From positions 83,919-147,918 of the forward strand of contig DAIMGJ010000004.1 in assembly GCA_036723975.1 (NCBI GenBank): a stretch of DNA of 64,000 nt. Reading direction: 5' to 3'. The DNA is from JAILEN01 sp036723975 (lineage in GTDB: Bacteria > Bacillota > Clostridia > Lachnospirales > Lachnospiraceae). This document shows positions 7,371 to 16,218 of this stretch, piece by piece; position 1 is the stretch's first letter, and every line of letters starts with the position of its first letter. Under the pieces are notes generated by a model, which saw only the letters and a program-made list of their open reading frames with translations, did no database searches and was not told the DNA's origin. A program made the position numbers and the translations under genes.

Positions 7371-8744
7371 TTATTTTCCCATACAAAACTTAGAAAAAAT
7401 CTGATTTACCAAATCTTCTTCTAAAGATTCTCCAATAATTTTGCCCAGTGATTCATAGGCATCCATCAAATCGATGGAAAAGAAATCTTCAGGCATATCG
7501 TTTTCTATACTTGTACAAACCTGTGATAAAGAACGGTTCGCTTCCTCCAAAGAAAACTTCTGTCTCTCATTGGTAATAAAGATTTCATTATTTAAAGCAA
7601 TTTCTCCGGAAAAGAACATGGAGCGGATTTCTTCTTTTAAATCATCCAAACCGGTATGTTCCTTTGCGGAAATAGAAATAATCCTTTTCTTTGGTAAATG
7701 CTTAAGAATATCATCTTCGGAAACCTTCGCCTCCAAATCTGATTTGTTTAATAAAACAATTACCTTCTCATCGCGTATCTTATCCATTAAATCAAAATCA
7801 TCATGATCTAGAGCAAAGGTGGAATCCACAACGTATAAGATAAGGTCAGCTTCGTCAATTGAGGAAATAGCCTTCTTTACGCCAATTTTTTCCACTTTAT
7901 CGTCCGTGTCGCGGATTCCTGCTGTATCAATCATATGCAGAGAAAACTCTCCAAAGGATATCATTTCCTCCAATGTATCTCTGGTGGTGCCCGGAATATC
8001 CGTAACAATTGCTCGTTCTTTTTTTGCAAGAACATTTAAAAGCGAAGACTTTCCCACATTGGGCTTACCAACGATGACTGTTTTGATTCCGTTTTTAATA
8101 AAGCTTCCGTCTTTCGCAGAAGAAATCAATTTCGAAACCTCATCCATAATCGGATGAATTACTTCTAACAAATGAGTTCCATAACCATCCAAAGAAATAT
8201 GTTCCGGATCATCCAAAGCAGATTCAATATACGCAATCTCATAAATGAGTTTTTGTCGCATGGAAACAATCTCATTCTTCAAGTATCCATCCAACTGTCG
8301 CAATGAATTCTTCGCAGCAATTTCATTTTGAGAAGAAATCACATCCATTACAGATTCTGCTTGGGACAAATCAATTCGTCCATTTAAAAAAGCACGCTTT
8401 GTAAATTCTCCCGGCTCCGCAGGTCTGGCACCACTTCTAAAAACCAGGGAAAGAATTTCTTTTAAAAGAAAGACACTTCCATGGCAATTGATTTCAACAA
8501 CATCTTCTCTGGTATACGTACGTGGAGCTCGCATAACAGAAACCATTACTTCATCAAGTAAGGTTTCCCCATCATAAATATGTCCATACTGAATTGTATG
8601 AGTCATAACTTCCGATAATTTCTGTTTTCCTTTAAATATTTTGTCGCAAATCGCTATGGCGTCATCTCCGGAAATTCGAATAATTCCGATTCCACCCTCC
8701 GAAAGACCCGTCGATATTGCAGCAATTGTGTCCTTTTCTATCAT
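7371..8744 (-). CDS. mnmE: tRNA modification GTPase MnmE
   Basis: A 457-residue GTPase (TrmE/ThdF), partner of MnmG. It has an N-terminal tetrahydrofolate-binding domain (GIGIIRISG), a G domain inserted in the helical domain with P-loop GKPNVGKSS, DTAGIRDT and NKSD motifs, and the essential C-terminal CMGK. The start was set at MIEKDTIAAIS, which matches family starts and has GGTGA upstream; an ATG four codons earlier is possible. Confidence 0.95.
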   Translation of the reverse strand: MIEKDTIAAISTGLSEGGIGIIRISGDDAIAICDKIFKGKQKLSEVMTHTIQYGHIYDGETLLDEVMVSVMRAPRTYTREDVVEINCHGSVFLLKEILSLVFRSGARPAEPGEFTKRAFLNGRIDLSQAESVMDVISSQNEIAAKNSLRQLDGYLKNEIVSMRQKLIYEIAYIESALDDPEHISLDGYGTHLLEVIHPIMDEVSKLISSAKDGSFIKNGIKTVIVGKPNVGKSSLLNVLAKKERAIVTDIPGTTRDTLEEMISFGEFSLHMIDTAGIRDTDDKVEKIGVKKAISSIDEADLILYVVDSTFALDHDDFDLMDKIRDEKVIVLLNKSDLEAKVSEDDILKHLPKKRIISISAKEHTGLDDLKEEIRSMFFSGEIALNNEIFITNERQKFSLEEANRSLSQVCTSIENDMPEDFFSIDLMDAYESLGKIIGESLEEDLVNQIFSKFCMGK

Positions 8745-8772
8745 ATATTTCACCATATCAATATTTGTAAGG

Positions 8773-8781
8773 ATTATATCA
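8773..8781 (-). promoter_or_regulatory. Extended -10 promoter of mnmE
   Basis: On the minus strand GTGATATAAT gives TG-A-TATAAT, about 29 bases before the mnmE start, so the leader would be very short. No good -35 is seen. The same string precedes parA. Confidence 0.5.
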
Positions 8782-8786
8782 CAAAT

Positions 8787-8841
8787 TATCTCCTTTTAAA
8801 TTACAATTTAAAAGGAGACAAAGGTCACACCCCTGTCTCCT
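8787..8841 (-). terminator. Two overlapping hairpins between jag and mnmE
   Basis: Hairpin 1 pairs AGGAGACA (8813-8820) with TGTCTCCT (8834-8841) and on the minus strand is followed by TTTTAAAT, so it can terminate jag. Hairpin 2 pairs TCTCCTTTTAAA (about 8789-8800) with TTTAAAAGGAGA (about 8807-8818), a perfect 12-bp stem. They share the AGGAGA segment and cannot both form, so the pair resembles an attenuator. Confidence 0.55.
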
Positions 8842-8858
8842 CTGAATAAGAATACTTA

Positions 8859-9581
8859 TTATTTCTTAAGAGTAATTACAACATGTCTGTATGGTTCTTC
8901 ACCTTCAGAATGGGTCATTACTGCATCATCATCCTGTAATGCATAATGGATAACTCTTCTTTCGTAAGGATTCATTGCTTCCAAAGAAACCGGCTTTCTT
9001 GTTCTCTTTGCTTTGTAAGCACAGTTCTTTGCAAGATTCTCCAATGTTTCTTTACGACGACGACGATAATCTTCTGTATCAAGTTTTACCTTTGTATAAG
9101 TATCAACCTTACGATTTAATGCAAGATTTGCAAGATACTGTAAAGAATCAAGTGTCTGACCACGTTTTCCGATGATGATTCCCATTTCCGGGCCAACCAT
9201 ATCAACGTTAATTGTATTGTCTTCTGCATCATATTCAGCAGAAAGAGTTACTTCCAAGTTCATGGAAGCGAATACTTCCTTCAAGAAATCCTTAACAACG
9301 GTAATTGCCTCATCCGGATTTTCCAAAACTTCTTTCTTATCTTCAGAAGTCTTTGTTTCTTTCAAAGGATTTTCTTCTGTGGAATCAACGGATTCAGAAG
9401 TTTTCTTTTCACCCTTTAAAGAAACCTTAATTACCGCATCTTTTGCTCCAAGACCTAAGATTCCGGAAGAACCTTTTTCTACAACTTCATAGTCTAACTT
9501 ATCACTTGTTAATCCAAGTTCAACTGATGCCAATGTCAAGGCATCCTCTACTGTTTTTCCTGAATATTCTCTAGATTCCAT
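8859..9581 (-). CDS. jag: Jag/KhpB RNA-binding protein
   Basis: A 240-residue protein with an N-terminal Jag_N domain (ending GILGLGAKDA), a central acidic linker rich in E, K and S (residues 62-92), a KH domain with the GXXG-like motif GKRGQTLD, and a C-terminal R3H domain. In Firmicutes, KhpB binds RNA with KhpA and influences cell division and envelope growth. It follows yidC by 11 bases on the same strand, the conserved rnpA-yidC-jag order. Confidence 0.93.
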   Translation of the reverse strand: MESREYSGKTVEDALTLASVELGLTSDKLDYEVVEKGSSGILGLGAKDAVIKVSLKGEKKTSESVDSTEENPLKETKTSEDKKEVLENPDEAITVVKDFLKEVFASMNLEVTLSAEYDAEDNTINVDMVGPEMGIIIGKRGQTLDSLQYLANLALNRKVDTYTKVKLDTEDYRRRRKETLENLAKNCAYKAKRTRKPVSLEAMNPYERRVIHYALQDDDAVMTHSEGEEPYRHVVITLKK

Positions 9582-9592
9582 ATTTATGCCCC

Positions 9593-10858
9593 CTATTTTG
9601 AATGTTTAATTCCTTCATTAAAGTCTTTTACCAAGTTCGCCTTTGCAGCCATTGAACCCGGCTTTGCATTGGAACGACTAACTGCAGCTTTTTCCAAAAC
9701 TTCTTCATTGGAGTTATTGTAAGAAGCAGCTTCAGAAATAGACTTTCTGGTATTCATGGTCGCATTTGCCATGATTTGCTCTCTTCTGATTCCGCGCTGT
9801 TCTTTTTTCTTTGCAGCTTTTTCTTTGTTTTTTTCAATAATATCATCAAGATTGATCTTTTCAAAATGACGATTTAAGAAGAATTGCTGCGCCGCACGGA
9901 TAAATCCACCGATTCCCCAATAGAATCCTAAACCAACCGGACAAGTAAATCCGATGAACAATGTCATAAGCGGCATTGTGTAGTTCATGGTTTTCATCTG
10001 CTGTGTCATCTGATCGTTGGAATTGGCCATTGGTGTCTGCAAAATGGTTAAATACTGAGTAAATGTTGCAATCACCGGAATGGATAAAGCTGCAAAAAAT
10101 AACAACCAGTTATGATTTGCAATACCCATCTTCATCTGATTCCATGGTGTATCGGATATAGATAAAACAAACAAGTTGTTAATCTCATCCAAATTGGAAT
10201 GTGTCGTTGTAATGGTATCTGCCAAATTCGGGAATGCTTCTTTTAAACTATCCCAACCGGAAGAAGATAATTTATAAAGTACATCAATAATGTAATTTCC
10301 AAGAGTGGTTGGATCTTCAGCAGTAAAATCAACATTTACATTGCGGAGAGAAGCCTCTTCATAAACAGTCTGCATTAAGTCCGTATAACCCTTTGTGGAT
10401 TGAATTCCTTCAACCAAACCTGAAAATAAATTTCTTACACTGCCAATATAAGCAGGTACATTGTAAAAAACTCGATACAAAGCGAATAAAATTGGCATCT
10501 GAATGAGCAACTGTACACAAGAACCGGTCATTGAAATGCCGTATTTATCATAAAGCATCTGTGTTTCTTCTTGTTGAGCAGCCATAGAAGCCTGGTCTCT
10601 TTTTCCCTTGTACTTATCCTGAATCGCCTTAAGTTCCGGATTCATCTTACGAGAAATCACAGAAAACTTCTGCTGTTTATAGGTAAGTGGGAAAAGACAT
10701 AAGTAAATAAAAATAGTAAAAACCAAAATGGTAAGAGCAATGCTATGAATTCCCATATTGGAAAACAGCACATAAATCTTGTCCATAATCCATCCAAGAC
10801 CTTTTGCAATCGGTCCCAAAATGGATCCACCGTAAGCAGTTAAATACATTGCTGTCAC
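9593..10858 (-). CDS. yidC: YidC/Oxa1 membrane protein insertase
   Basis: A 421-residue insertase that places membrane proteins into the bilayer with or without Sec. It has five or so hydrophobic segments, the cytoplasmic hairpin after the first core helix (about residues 65-115), and a basic C-terminal tail (EKNKEKAAKKKEQR) that binds ribosomes. A Clostridia-type extracellular insertion sits in the middle (about 150-215). The start is GTG with GGAGG 8 bases before it. There is no lipobox cysteine at the start, unlike SpoIIIJ. Confidence 0.92.
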   Translation of the reverse strand: MTAMYLTAYGGSILGPIAKGLGWIMDKIYVLFSNMGIHSIALTILVFTIFIYLCLFPLTYKQQKFSVISRKMNPELKAIQDKYKGKRDQASMAAQQEETQMLYDKYGISMTGSCVQLLIQMPILFALYRVFYNVPAYIGSVRNLFSGLVEGIQSTKGYTDLMQTVYEEASLRNVNVDFTAEDPTTLGNYIIDVLYKLSSSGWDSLKEAFPNLADTITTTHSNLDEINNLFVLSISDTPWNQMKMGIANHNWLLFFAALSIPVIATFTQYLTILQTPMANSNDQMTQQMKTMNYTMPLMTLFIGFTCPVGLGFYWGIGGFIRAAQQFFLNRHFEKINLDDIIEKNKEKAAKKKEQRGIRREQIMANATMNTRKSISEAASYNNSNEEVLEKAAVSRSNAKPGSMAAKANLVKDFNEGIKHSK

Positions 10859-10889
10859 GTTTATTTCCTCCTATATATATTGTAAAAGC

Positions 10890-11150
10890 CTATAAAGGCT
10901 CGAAGTCACACATTTTAAAAGGAACTTTCAAATGAAATGACTTTGGTACCGGATCTACCCCTCCATGAGAAAAAGGGTTACAACGAAGAATTCTCCAAGC
11001 AGTAAGAATTCCGCCTTTTATCGCACCATGATGTTCTATCGCAATTAAACCATAAGTAGAACAAGTTGGATAATATGGACATCTCGTTGTTTTTAAATGA
11101 GAAAGATATTTTCTATAGAATTTTATAATTCCAAGAAAGAATTTTTTCAT
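10890..11150 (-). CDS. yidD: YidD membrane protein insertion efficiency factor
   Basis: An 86-residue YidD family protein, thought to assist YidC in membrane insertion. The family pattern YRKYLS, CPYYPTCSTYG and ILRCNPFSHGGVDPVP is complete. An N-terminal amphipathic or hydrophobic helix attaches it to the membrane. Its ATG overlaps the rnpA stop (ATGA), so the two are translationally coupled. Confidence 0.95.
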   Translation of the reverse strand: MKKFFLGIIKFYRKYLSHLKTTRCPYYPTCSTYGLIAIEHHGAIKGGILTAWRILRCNPFSHGGVDPVPKSFHLKVPFKMCDFEPL

Positions 11151-11482
11151 TTCATAATCCTCTGAAGACTAGCCAGTTCTAAAAAATAAGGTTCCACTTC
11201 GGAATATTTTGTCCTCTTATCCCCGTTTCTGACTACGACTACCAAATCCAACCCAATGTTAAATTCGTCTTCGTGTAATCGATATACTTCCCTGATCAGC
11301 CTCGTCATATGATGTCGGACAATGGAATTGCCCACCTTCTTACTAACAGAGACGCCTAATCGATTTTCATTTAAACCGTTTTTATATACATATAAAACAA
11401 GGTTTTTATTGGCTCTGGAGCGTCCCTTACGGTAAACTCTGCGAAAATCATCATTTTTTTTCAATGATTCCGAAAATTTCAT
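11147..11482 (-). CDS. rnpA: Ribonuclease P protein component
   Basis: The 111-residue basic protein subunit of RNase P, which matures tRNA 5' ends with the RnpB RNA. The conserved pattern F..V...G.S, RLGVSVSKKVGNSIVRH and R.IRE is present. AAGGAG precedes the ATG. It is placed between rpmH and yidD, as in almost all Firmicutes. Confidence 0.96.
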   Translation of the reverse strand: MKFSESLKKNDDFRRVYRKGRSRANKNLVLYVYKNGLNENRLGVSVSKKVGNSIVRHHMTRLIREVYRLHEDEFNIGLDLVVVVRNGDKRTKYSEVEPYFLELASLQRIMK

Positions 11483-11530
11483 AAACGCTCCTTTCTGTAA
11501 ATAAGAAGAAAGACCACATGGTCATGTGGC

Positions 11531-11665
11531 CTACGCAGATAATTTCTTTCTTCCTTTTGCACGACGTGCTGCTAAAACTTTTCTTCCACCTGCAGTGCTC
11601 ATTCTCTTACGGAATCCATGAACCCTTGCATGTGATCTTTTCTTAGGCTGAAAAGTCATCTTCAT
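11531..11665 (-). CDS. rpmH: Ribosomal protein L34
   Basis: A short gene of 44 codons whose product starts MKMTFQPKKRSHARVHGF and ends GRKKLSA, the classic L34 sequence of the large ribosomal subunit. A strong AGGAGGTG site precedes the ATG. It opens the leftward rpmH-rnpA-yidD-yidC-jag operon, with its promoter at 11739-11766. Confidence 0.97.
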   Translation of the reverse strand: MKMTFQPKKRSHARVHGFRKRMSTAGGRKVLAARRAKGRKKLSA

Positions 11666-11738
11666 ACGGATACACCTCCTTTAACAGTGAAATAAATTTC
11701 GAAATTTACTTCGCCCAATTTTAAGCGAATGCCATATA

Positions 11739-11766
11739 ATTATAGCAAAAAATATTCAAAAGTCAA
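11739..11766 (-). promoter_or_regulatory. Promoter of rpmH operon
   Basis: On the minus strand TTGACT is followed after 16 bases by TATAAT, with TG one base before the -10 box (TGCTATAAT). It lies about 75 bases upstream of rpmH and faces away from dnaA, at the edge of the DnaA-box cluster. Confidence 0.75.
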
Positions 11767-11787
11767 TAAAAACAGGGTTTTCCCCGG

Positions 11788-12032
11788 TTATTCACAACTA
11801 TCCACAACATATAAACATCCATTATTTATCTCCCACAAGATGTGGATAAAATCTGCATAGCAAGTTTATAAAAAAATTTTTTATTGAAAATACTTATTTT
11901 TATTTGTGATTTCTTTTCCATAAATTATCCACAAATTTGTGGATAACTATAGCATATGATTCATTAATTTTTTTCCTTGTGTATAAAAAAATCCACATTT
12001 TACGTGGGTTTATAACCTTTTGTCTTATCTAC
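11788..12032. other. oriC part 1: DnaA-box cluster upstream of dnaA
   Basis: DnaA boxes visible: TTATTCACA (11788-11796), CTATCCACA (11798-11806), TGTGGATAA reversed (11841-11849), TTATCCACA (11925-11933), TGTGGATAA reversed (11938-11946), and a one-mismatch TTATCTACA near 12024. The 11925 and 11938 boxes face each other across 4 bases. The stretch between 11860 and 12000 is very AT-rich. With the strand switch of genes here and a second box group after dnaA, this is the likely replication origin. The gene-free stretch is 11666-12142. Confidence 0.88.
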
Positions 12033-12039
12033 ATTTTTG

Positions 12040-12068
12040 TTGATAAATCAGTCGGTTTCGTATATTAT
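12040..12068 (+). promoter_or_regulatory. Promoter of dnaA
   Basis: TTGATA (12040-12045), a 17-base spacer and TATTAT (12063-12068) lie 75 bases before dnaA. The nearby DnaA boxes imply autoregulation, as known for dnaA in other bacteria. Confidence 0.65.
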
Positions 12069-12142
12069 ATTAGGTGTATGTTTTGAAATAATAAAAGGAA
12101 TTTCTTCCTTATTATATATTATTGTTTTTGAAAGGTTTATTT

Positions 12143-13540
12143 ATGGAAGAACTTGTTAAACTCTGGCCTGAGATATTGAAATCTTTAAAGGAAGAACTGA
12201 AAATCCAGGACATTACTTATGATACTTTTTTAAAACCACTGCAGATTTATTCTATTGAAGGTAAAGATTTATACATTTTAAATCCGGATAATCCCAATTC
12301 CGTTTCTTTAAATCTTGTAAAATCTCGTTATTCCGAAGCTCTTATGATTAAAATAGCTGAAATTACGGGCAAGGAATATAATCTAAACTTTATTACACAA
12401 AACGATATTAAAAACGACAGTGTTCCGGTATCAACAATTCCGACAGAAGCACCTGCTTTTACAAAGAATTCAAATTACATTAATTCAAATTTGAATCCAA
12501 AGTATACTTTTGAAACCTTTGTCATCGGCGAAAACAACCGTTTCGCACAAAATGCATCTTTGGCTGTAGCTGAAACCTCCGGTGAAGCTTACAATCCACT
12601 TTATATTTATGGTGGACCGGGACTTGGTAAAACTCACTTAATGCATGCAATCGGTAACTATATTTACCATGATAATGCAGATAAACATGTTTTATATGTT
12701 ACATCCGAAGAATTCACTAACGAAGTTATTGAAGCCATTCGTAATTCCAGAAGTAATGCTTCTCTCATGACAAATCTTCGTGAAAAGTACAGAAGTGTTG
12801 ACGTATTAATGATCGATGATATTCAGTTTATCATTGGTAAAGAGCAAACACAGGATGAGTTTTTCCACACCTTTAATTCTTTACATGATGCAGGTAAACA
12901 AATTATTATCACATCCGATCGTCCTCCTAAGGAGTTGGAAACCTTGGATATGCGTTTCCGCACACGTTTTGAAATGGGACTTATGGTGGAAATCACACTT
13001 CCAAACTATGAAACGAGAATGGCAATTCTTCGTAAAAAGTTGGAAGAATACAATGAAAACGAAAATCGAAACATCACATTTGATGATGAGATTCTTCACT
13101 ACATTGCTTCCAATATTCACACCAGTGTTCGAGAAATTGAAGGTGCTTTAAAGAAGCTGATTGCTTACTCTACTTTACAAAAAACAGAAATTACCATGGA
13201 AATCGCTGAAAGAGAGCTCCAAAATATTATCTCTCCGGAAAAACCAAGAGCGATTACTCCACAGCTTATTATTGAAATCGTTGCAGATCATTATGGAATT
13301 TCCGTTGATCAAATGATTTCCAAAAATCGTTCCGCTAATATTGCACGACCCAGACAAATAGCTATGTTCTTATGTCGCCAAATGGTTGATTCTCCTTTGG
13401 ATGCAATCGGCAGCCTATTAGGTGGTCGTGATCATACAACGATTATTCACGGAACAAAAAAGATACAAGCAGAATATGACGAAAACAACGATTTTAGAGA
13501 TGAGATAGATTCCATTAAAAAGAAAATCAACTCTAATTAA
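12143..13540 (+). CDS. dnaA: Chromosomal replication initiator DnaA
   Basis: A 465-residue initiator. Domain I is at residues 1-80 (WPEILKSLKEELK) and linker II is short. The AAA+ domain III has Walker A GGPGLGKTHL and Walker B VLMIDDIQF. The C-terminal domain IV binds DnaA boxes through the signature GGRDHTTIIHGTKKI. The start is the ATG of MEELVKLW with AAAGG 8 bases before it; an ATG seven codons upstream has no such site. Confidence 0.98.
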   Translation: MEELVKLWPEILKSLKEELKIQDITYDTFLKPLQIYSIEGKDLYILNPDNPNSVSLNLVKSRYSEALMIKIAEITGKEYNLNFITQNDIKNDSVPVSTIPTEAPAFTKNSNYINSNLNPKYTFETFVIGENNRFAQNASLAVAETSGEAYNPLYIYGGPGLGKTHLMHAIGNYIYHDNADKHVLYVTSEEFTNEVIEAIRNSRSNASLMTNLREKYRSVDVLMIDDIQFIIGKEQTQDEFFHTFNSLHDAGKQIIITSDRPPKELETLDMRFRTRFEMGLMVEITLPNYETRMAILRKKLEEYNENENRNITFDDEILHYIASNIHTSVREIEGALKKLIAYSTLQKTEITMEIAERELQNIISPEKPRAITPQLIIEIVADHYGISVDQMISKNRSANIARPRQIAMFLCRQMVDSPLDAIGSLLGGRDHTTIIHGTKKIQAEYDENNDFRDEIDSIKKKINSN

Positions 13541-13792
13541 CAAGTTATTCAAAAGTTATTCCTATCCTATGTGAATAACTGTGAATATACATGACCAGCA
13601 TGTTTTAATAAAAAAATTATTCCACATTTAGAGTAAGAAACTCACATGTTATAAAACAGTTTTTACGGAATAACTTTTATACTTAAACTCTAGTAAATAC
13701 GTTGTTTTTTCAATAATCCACATTTAAACAGCCTATATTAATAATACTATTTAAATTCATATGATAGATAGATGGAAAGGAGCTCTTAAAAA
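13541..13792. other. oriC part 2: dnaA-dnaN intergenic DnaA boxes
   Basis: This 252-base stretch contains TGTGAATAA (13570-13578, a reversed TTATTCACA box) and several near-matches such as ATTATTCCACA near 13617 and AATAATCCACA near 13711, in strongly AT-rich DNA. Such a second box group after dnaA is typical of the bipartite origins of Firmicutes, where the unwinding element lies here. The dnaN promoter is not obvious by eye. Confidence 0.65.
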
Positions 13793-14902
13793 ATGAAAAT
13801 CACTTGTTCACAAAGCGAATTATCAAAAGGAGTTAATTACGTATTAAAAGCCGTTCCTACCAGAACAACCATGGCTATATTGGAATGCATTCTTATTGAC
13901 GCTTCCGGTGATAAAATCAAGTTAACTGCAAATGATATGGAAATCGGTATCGAAACCATTATTGAGGGTACCATTGAAGAAAAAGGTATTATAGCAATTG
14001 ACGGAAGATTTTTAGGTGAAGTAATTAAAGAATGTGATGATCCGAACGTTACCATTGAATGTAATGATAAATATCAGACATCTATAGATTCAGGAAGTTT
14101 TCATGTTAACATTACGGGAAAACCGGGAGAAGATTTTCCAAGTATCCCTGTAATCATAAGAAATGAGCCGGTGATTATTTCCCAGTTTACATTAAAAGAG
14201 CTTATTAGACAGACAACCTTTACCATTTCAGAAGCGAATGCCAACAATAAGATGATGACCGGTGAACTTATGGAAATCACCGGTGATAATCTCAAAATGG
14301 TTGCTTTGGATAAATACCGTATTTCTATTAGAAATATCAAATTAAAAGAGTCTTATTCCAACAAAAAAGTAATTGTTCCCGGAAAGACCTTAAATGAACT
14401 TTCAAAAATATTAAATGGCGGAACAGAGGATATGGTAGAGATTTTCTTCACAGATAATCATATTATATTCGAATTCGAAAATACGACTGTTGTTTCAAGA
14501 TTAATCGAAGGAGAGTTTATCAATATCGATCATATGATTTCCAACGATTATGAAGCAAGAGTAAAAGTTAATAAAAAAGACTTATTCAAAAAGATTTCAA
14601 AAACAACCGTAATGATGTATAAAGACGCTGAAAATAAGCCATTTATTATGAATATTAAATCAGACTCCATTGATTTAAGAATGAAAACAACCTACGGTTT
14701 GGTAGAAGAAAGCATTGGTATCGAAAAAGACGGTAAGGATTTGGTTATTGGATTTAATCCGAAGTTATTTATAGATGCACTTCGTGTGATTGATGAAGAA
14801 GAAGTAAATCTTTACATGGTAAACCATCGATCACCTTGCTTTATTAAAGATGAGGAAGGATCCTTTATATATGTAATTCTTCCGGTAAATATTCAGGAAT
14901 AA
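13793..14902 (+). CDS. dnaN: DNA polymerase III sliding clamp (beta subunit)
   Basis: A 369-residue beta clamp with the normal three repeated domains. The start MKITCSQSELSKGVNYVLKA and the C-terminal HRSPCFIKDEEGSFIYVILPV are typical. It dimerises into a ring on DNA and tethers the replicative polymerase and repair proteins. An AAAGGAG site precedes the ATG. It is followed after 3 bases by the S4 gene. Confidence 0.97.
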   Translation: MKITCSQSELSKGVNYVLKAVPTRTTMAILECILIDASGDKIKLTANDMEIGIETIIEGTIEEKGIIAIDGRFLGEVIKECDDPNVTIECNDKYQTSIDSGSFHVNITGKPGEDFPSIPVIIRNEPVIISQFTLKELIRQTTFTISEANANNKMMTGELMEITGDNLKMVALDKYRISIRNIKLKESYSNKKVIVPGKTLNELSKILNGGTEDMVEIFFTDNHIIFEFENTTVVSRLIEGEFINIDHMISNDYEARVKVNKKDLFKKISKTTVMMYKDAENKPFIMNIKSDSIDLRMKTTYGLVEESIGIEKDGKDLVIGFNPKLFIDALRVIDEEEVNLYMVNHRSPCFIKDEEGSFIYVILPVNIQE

Positions 14903-14905
14903 ACT

Positions 14906-15121
14906 ATGGAAGAAATTAGAATCAGAGAAGAAGATGAGTTTATAAAACTTGGACAACTTTTAAAAAAAGCCGGTATGGTATCTTCCGGAGTAGAAGCGAA
15001 AATCGTAATTCAGGAAGGAGAAGTCTTGGTAAACGGCGAAGTGGAGACCCGTCGTGGAAAAAAGATTTATGACGGAGATGAAGTTACTTTTGACGGTGAA
15101 ACGGTTCGGGTAGTGAAATGA
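14906..15121 (+). CDS. S4-domain RNA-binding protein (YaaA/RlbA type)
   Basis: A 71-residue protein consisting of a single S4 RNA-binding domain (FIKLGQLLKKAGMVSSGVEA, then VLVNGEVETRRGKKI). Known from the dnaN-recF interval of most Firmicutes, where it has been linked to ribosome assembly. Its stop overlaps the recF start as ATGA, implying translational coupling. Confidence 0.92.
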   Translation: MEEIRIREEDEFIKLGQLLKKAGMVSSGVEAKIVIQEGEVLVNGEVETRRGKKIYDGDEVTFDGETVRVVK

Positions 15122-16206
15122 TTATAAAATCATTGGAATTAAAGGATTTTCGCAATTATGAAAATCTAAAATTAAACTTTGATACTTCTACCAATATTAT
15201 TTTTGGAGATAACGCCCAGGGAAAAACCAATATTTTGGAAGCCTGCTATTTAAGCGGAACTTCCAAATCTCATAAAGGCAGTCATGATAAAGATATGATT
15301 CGCTTTGGAGAAAAGGAAGCCCATATTCGTTGTATAGTAGAAAAACAATCAAGGGACTACCAAATTGATTTGCATCTTCGAAAAAATAAAACAAAAGGAA
15401 TTGCAATCAATCAGGTTCCTGTGAAAAAAGCAGCGGATTTATTTGGTTATTTAAATATCATTTTTTTCTCACCGGAGGATCTTAATATTATAAAAGACGG
15501 TCCGGGAGAAAGAAGAAAATTCATTGATATGGAGCTTTGTCAGTTAGATAAGATTTACCTTAACAACCTGACAAATTACAATAAGATATTAAACAATCGA
15601 AACAAACTTTTAAAAGATATCCACTTTCAGCCATCCTTACGCACAACTTTGGATGTATGGGATGAGCAGCTGGTCACTTACGGAAAGAAAATCATACAAA
15701 GAAGAAGAGAATTCATCAATGAAATATCACCTGTTGTTTCCAATATGCATTTTCAAATATCCGGAGAAAGAGAGCATCTTTCCATAGCATATGAGCCAAA
15801 TGTTGAGGATTTCTTATTTGTGGATGAACTGTTTCGGTCAAAAGAAAAAGATTTAAAGACCGGAACTACCAATGTAGGTCCACATCGTGATGATTTAAGA
15901 TTTTCCATTTCAGACGTGGATATTAGGAGGTTTGGATCTCAGGGACAGCAAAGAACCTGTGCTTTATCTTTAAAGCTTTCAGAAATAAAAATTGTGGAAG
16001 ATATGATAGGAGAAAAGCCGGTTTTACTGTTGGATGATGTACTTTCCGAATTGGATAGTACCAGACAGAATTATTTGTTAAAAAGTCTATACGAAACACA
16101 AACCATCATCACTTGTACCGGTTTGGATGATTTTGTAAAGAATCGATTTAAAATAAACAAAGTATTTGAAGTCGTCTCAGGAACTGTGACGGAAAGAAAT
16201 GAATAA
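15118..16206 (+). CDS. recF: DNA replication and repair protein RecF
   Basis: A 362-residue SMC-like ATPase of recombinational repair that helps load RecA at gaps with RecO and RecR. Walker A GDNAQGKTN is at residues 30-38. The signature region reads FGSQGQQRTCALSLKLSE, and Walker B is LLLDDVLSELD. The length is usual. It lies in the conserved dnaN-S4-recF-gyrB order. Confidence 0.96.
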   Translation: MIIKSLELKDFRNYENLKLNFDTSTNIIFGDNAQGKTNILEACYLSGTSKSHKGSHDKDMIRFGEKEAHIRCIVEKQSRDYQIDLHLRKNKTKGIAINQVPVKKAADLFGYLNIIFFSPEDLNIIKDGPGERRKFIDMELCQLDKIYLNNLTNYNKILNNRNKLLKDIHFQPSLRTTLDVWDEQLVTYGKKIIQRRREFINEISPVVSNMHFQISGEREHLSIAYEPNVEDFLFVDELFRSKEKDLKTGTTNVGPHRDDLRFSISDVDIRRFGSQGQQRTCALSLKLSEIKIVEDMIGEKPVLLLDDVLSELDSTRQNYLLKSLYETQTIITCTGLDDFVKNRFKINKVFEVVSGTVTERNE

Positions 16207-16218
16207 TTTGGAGGCCTT

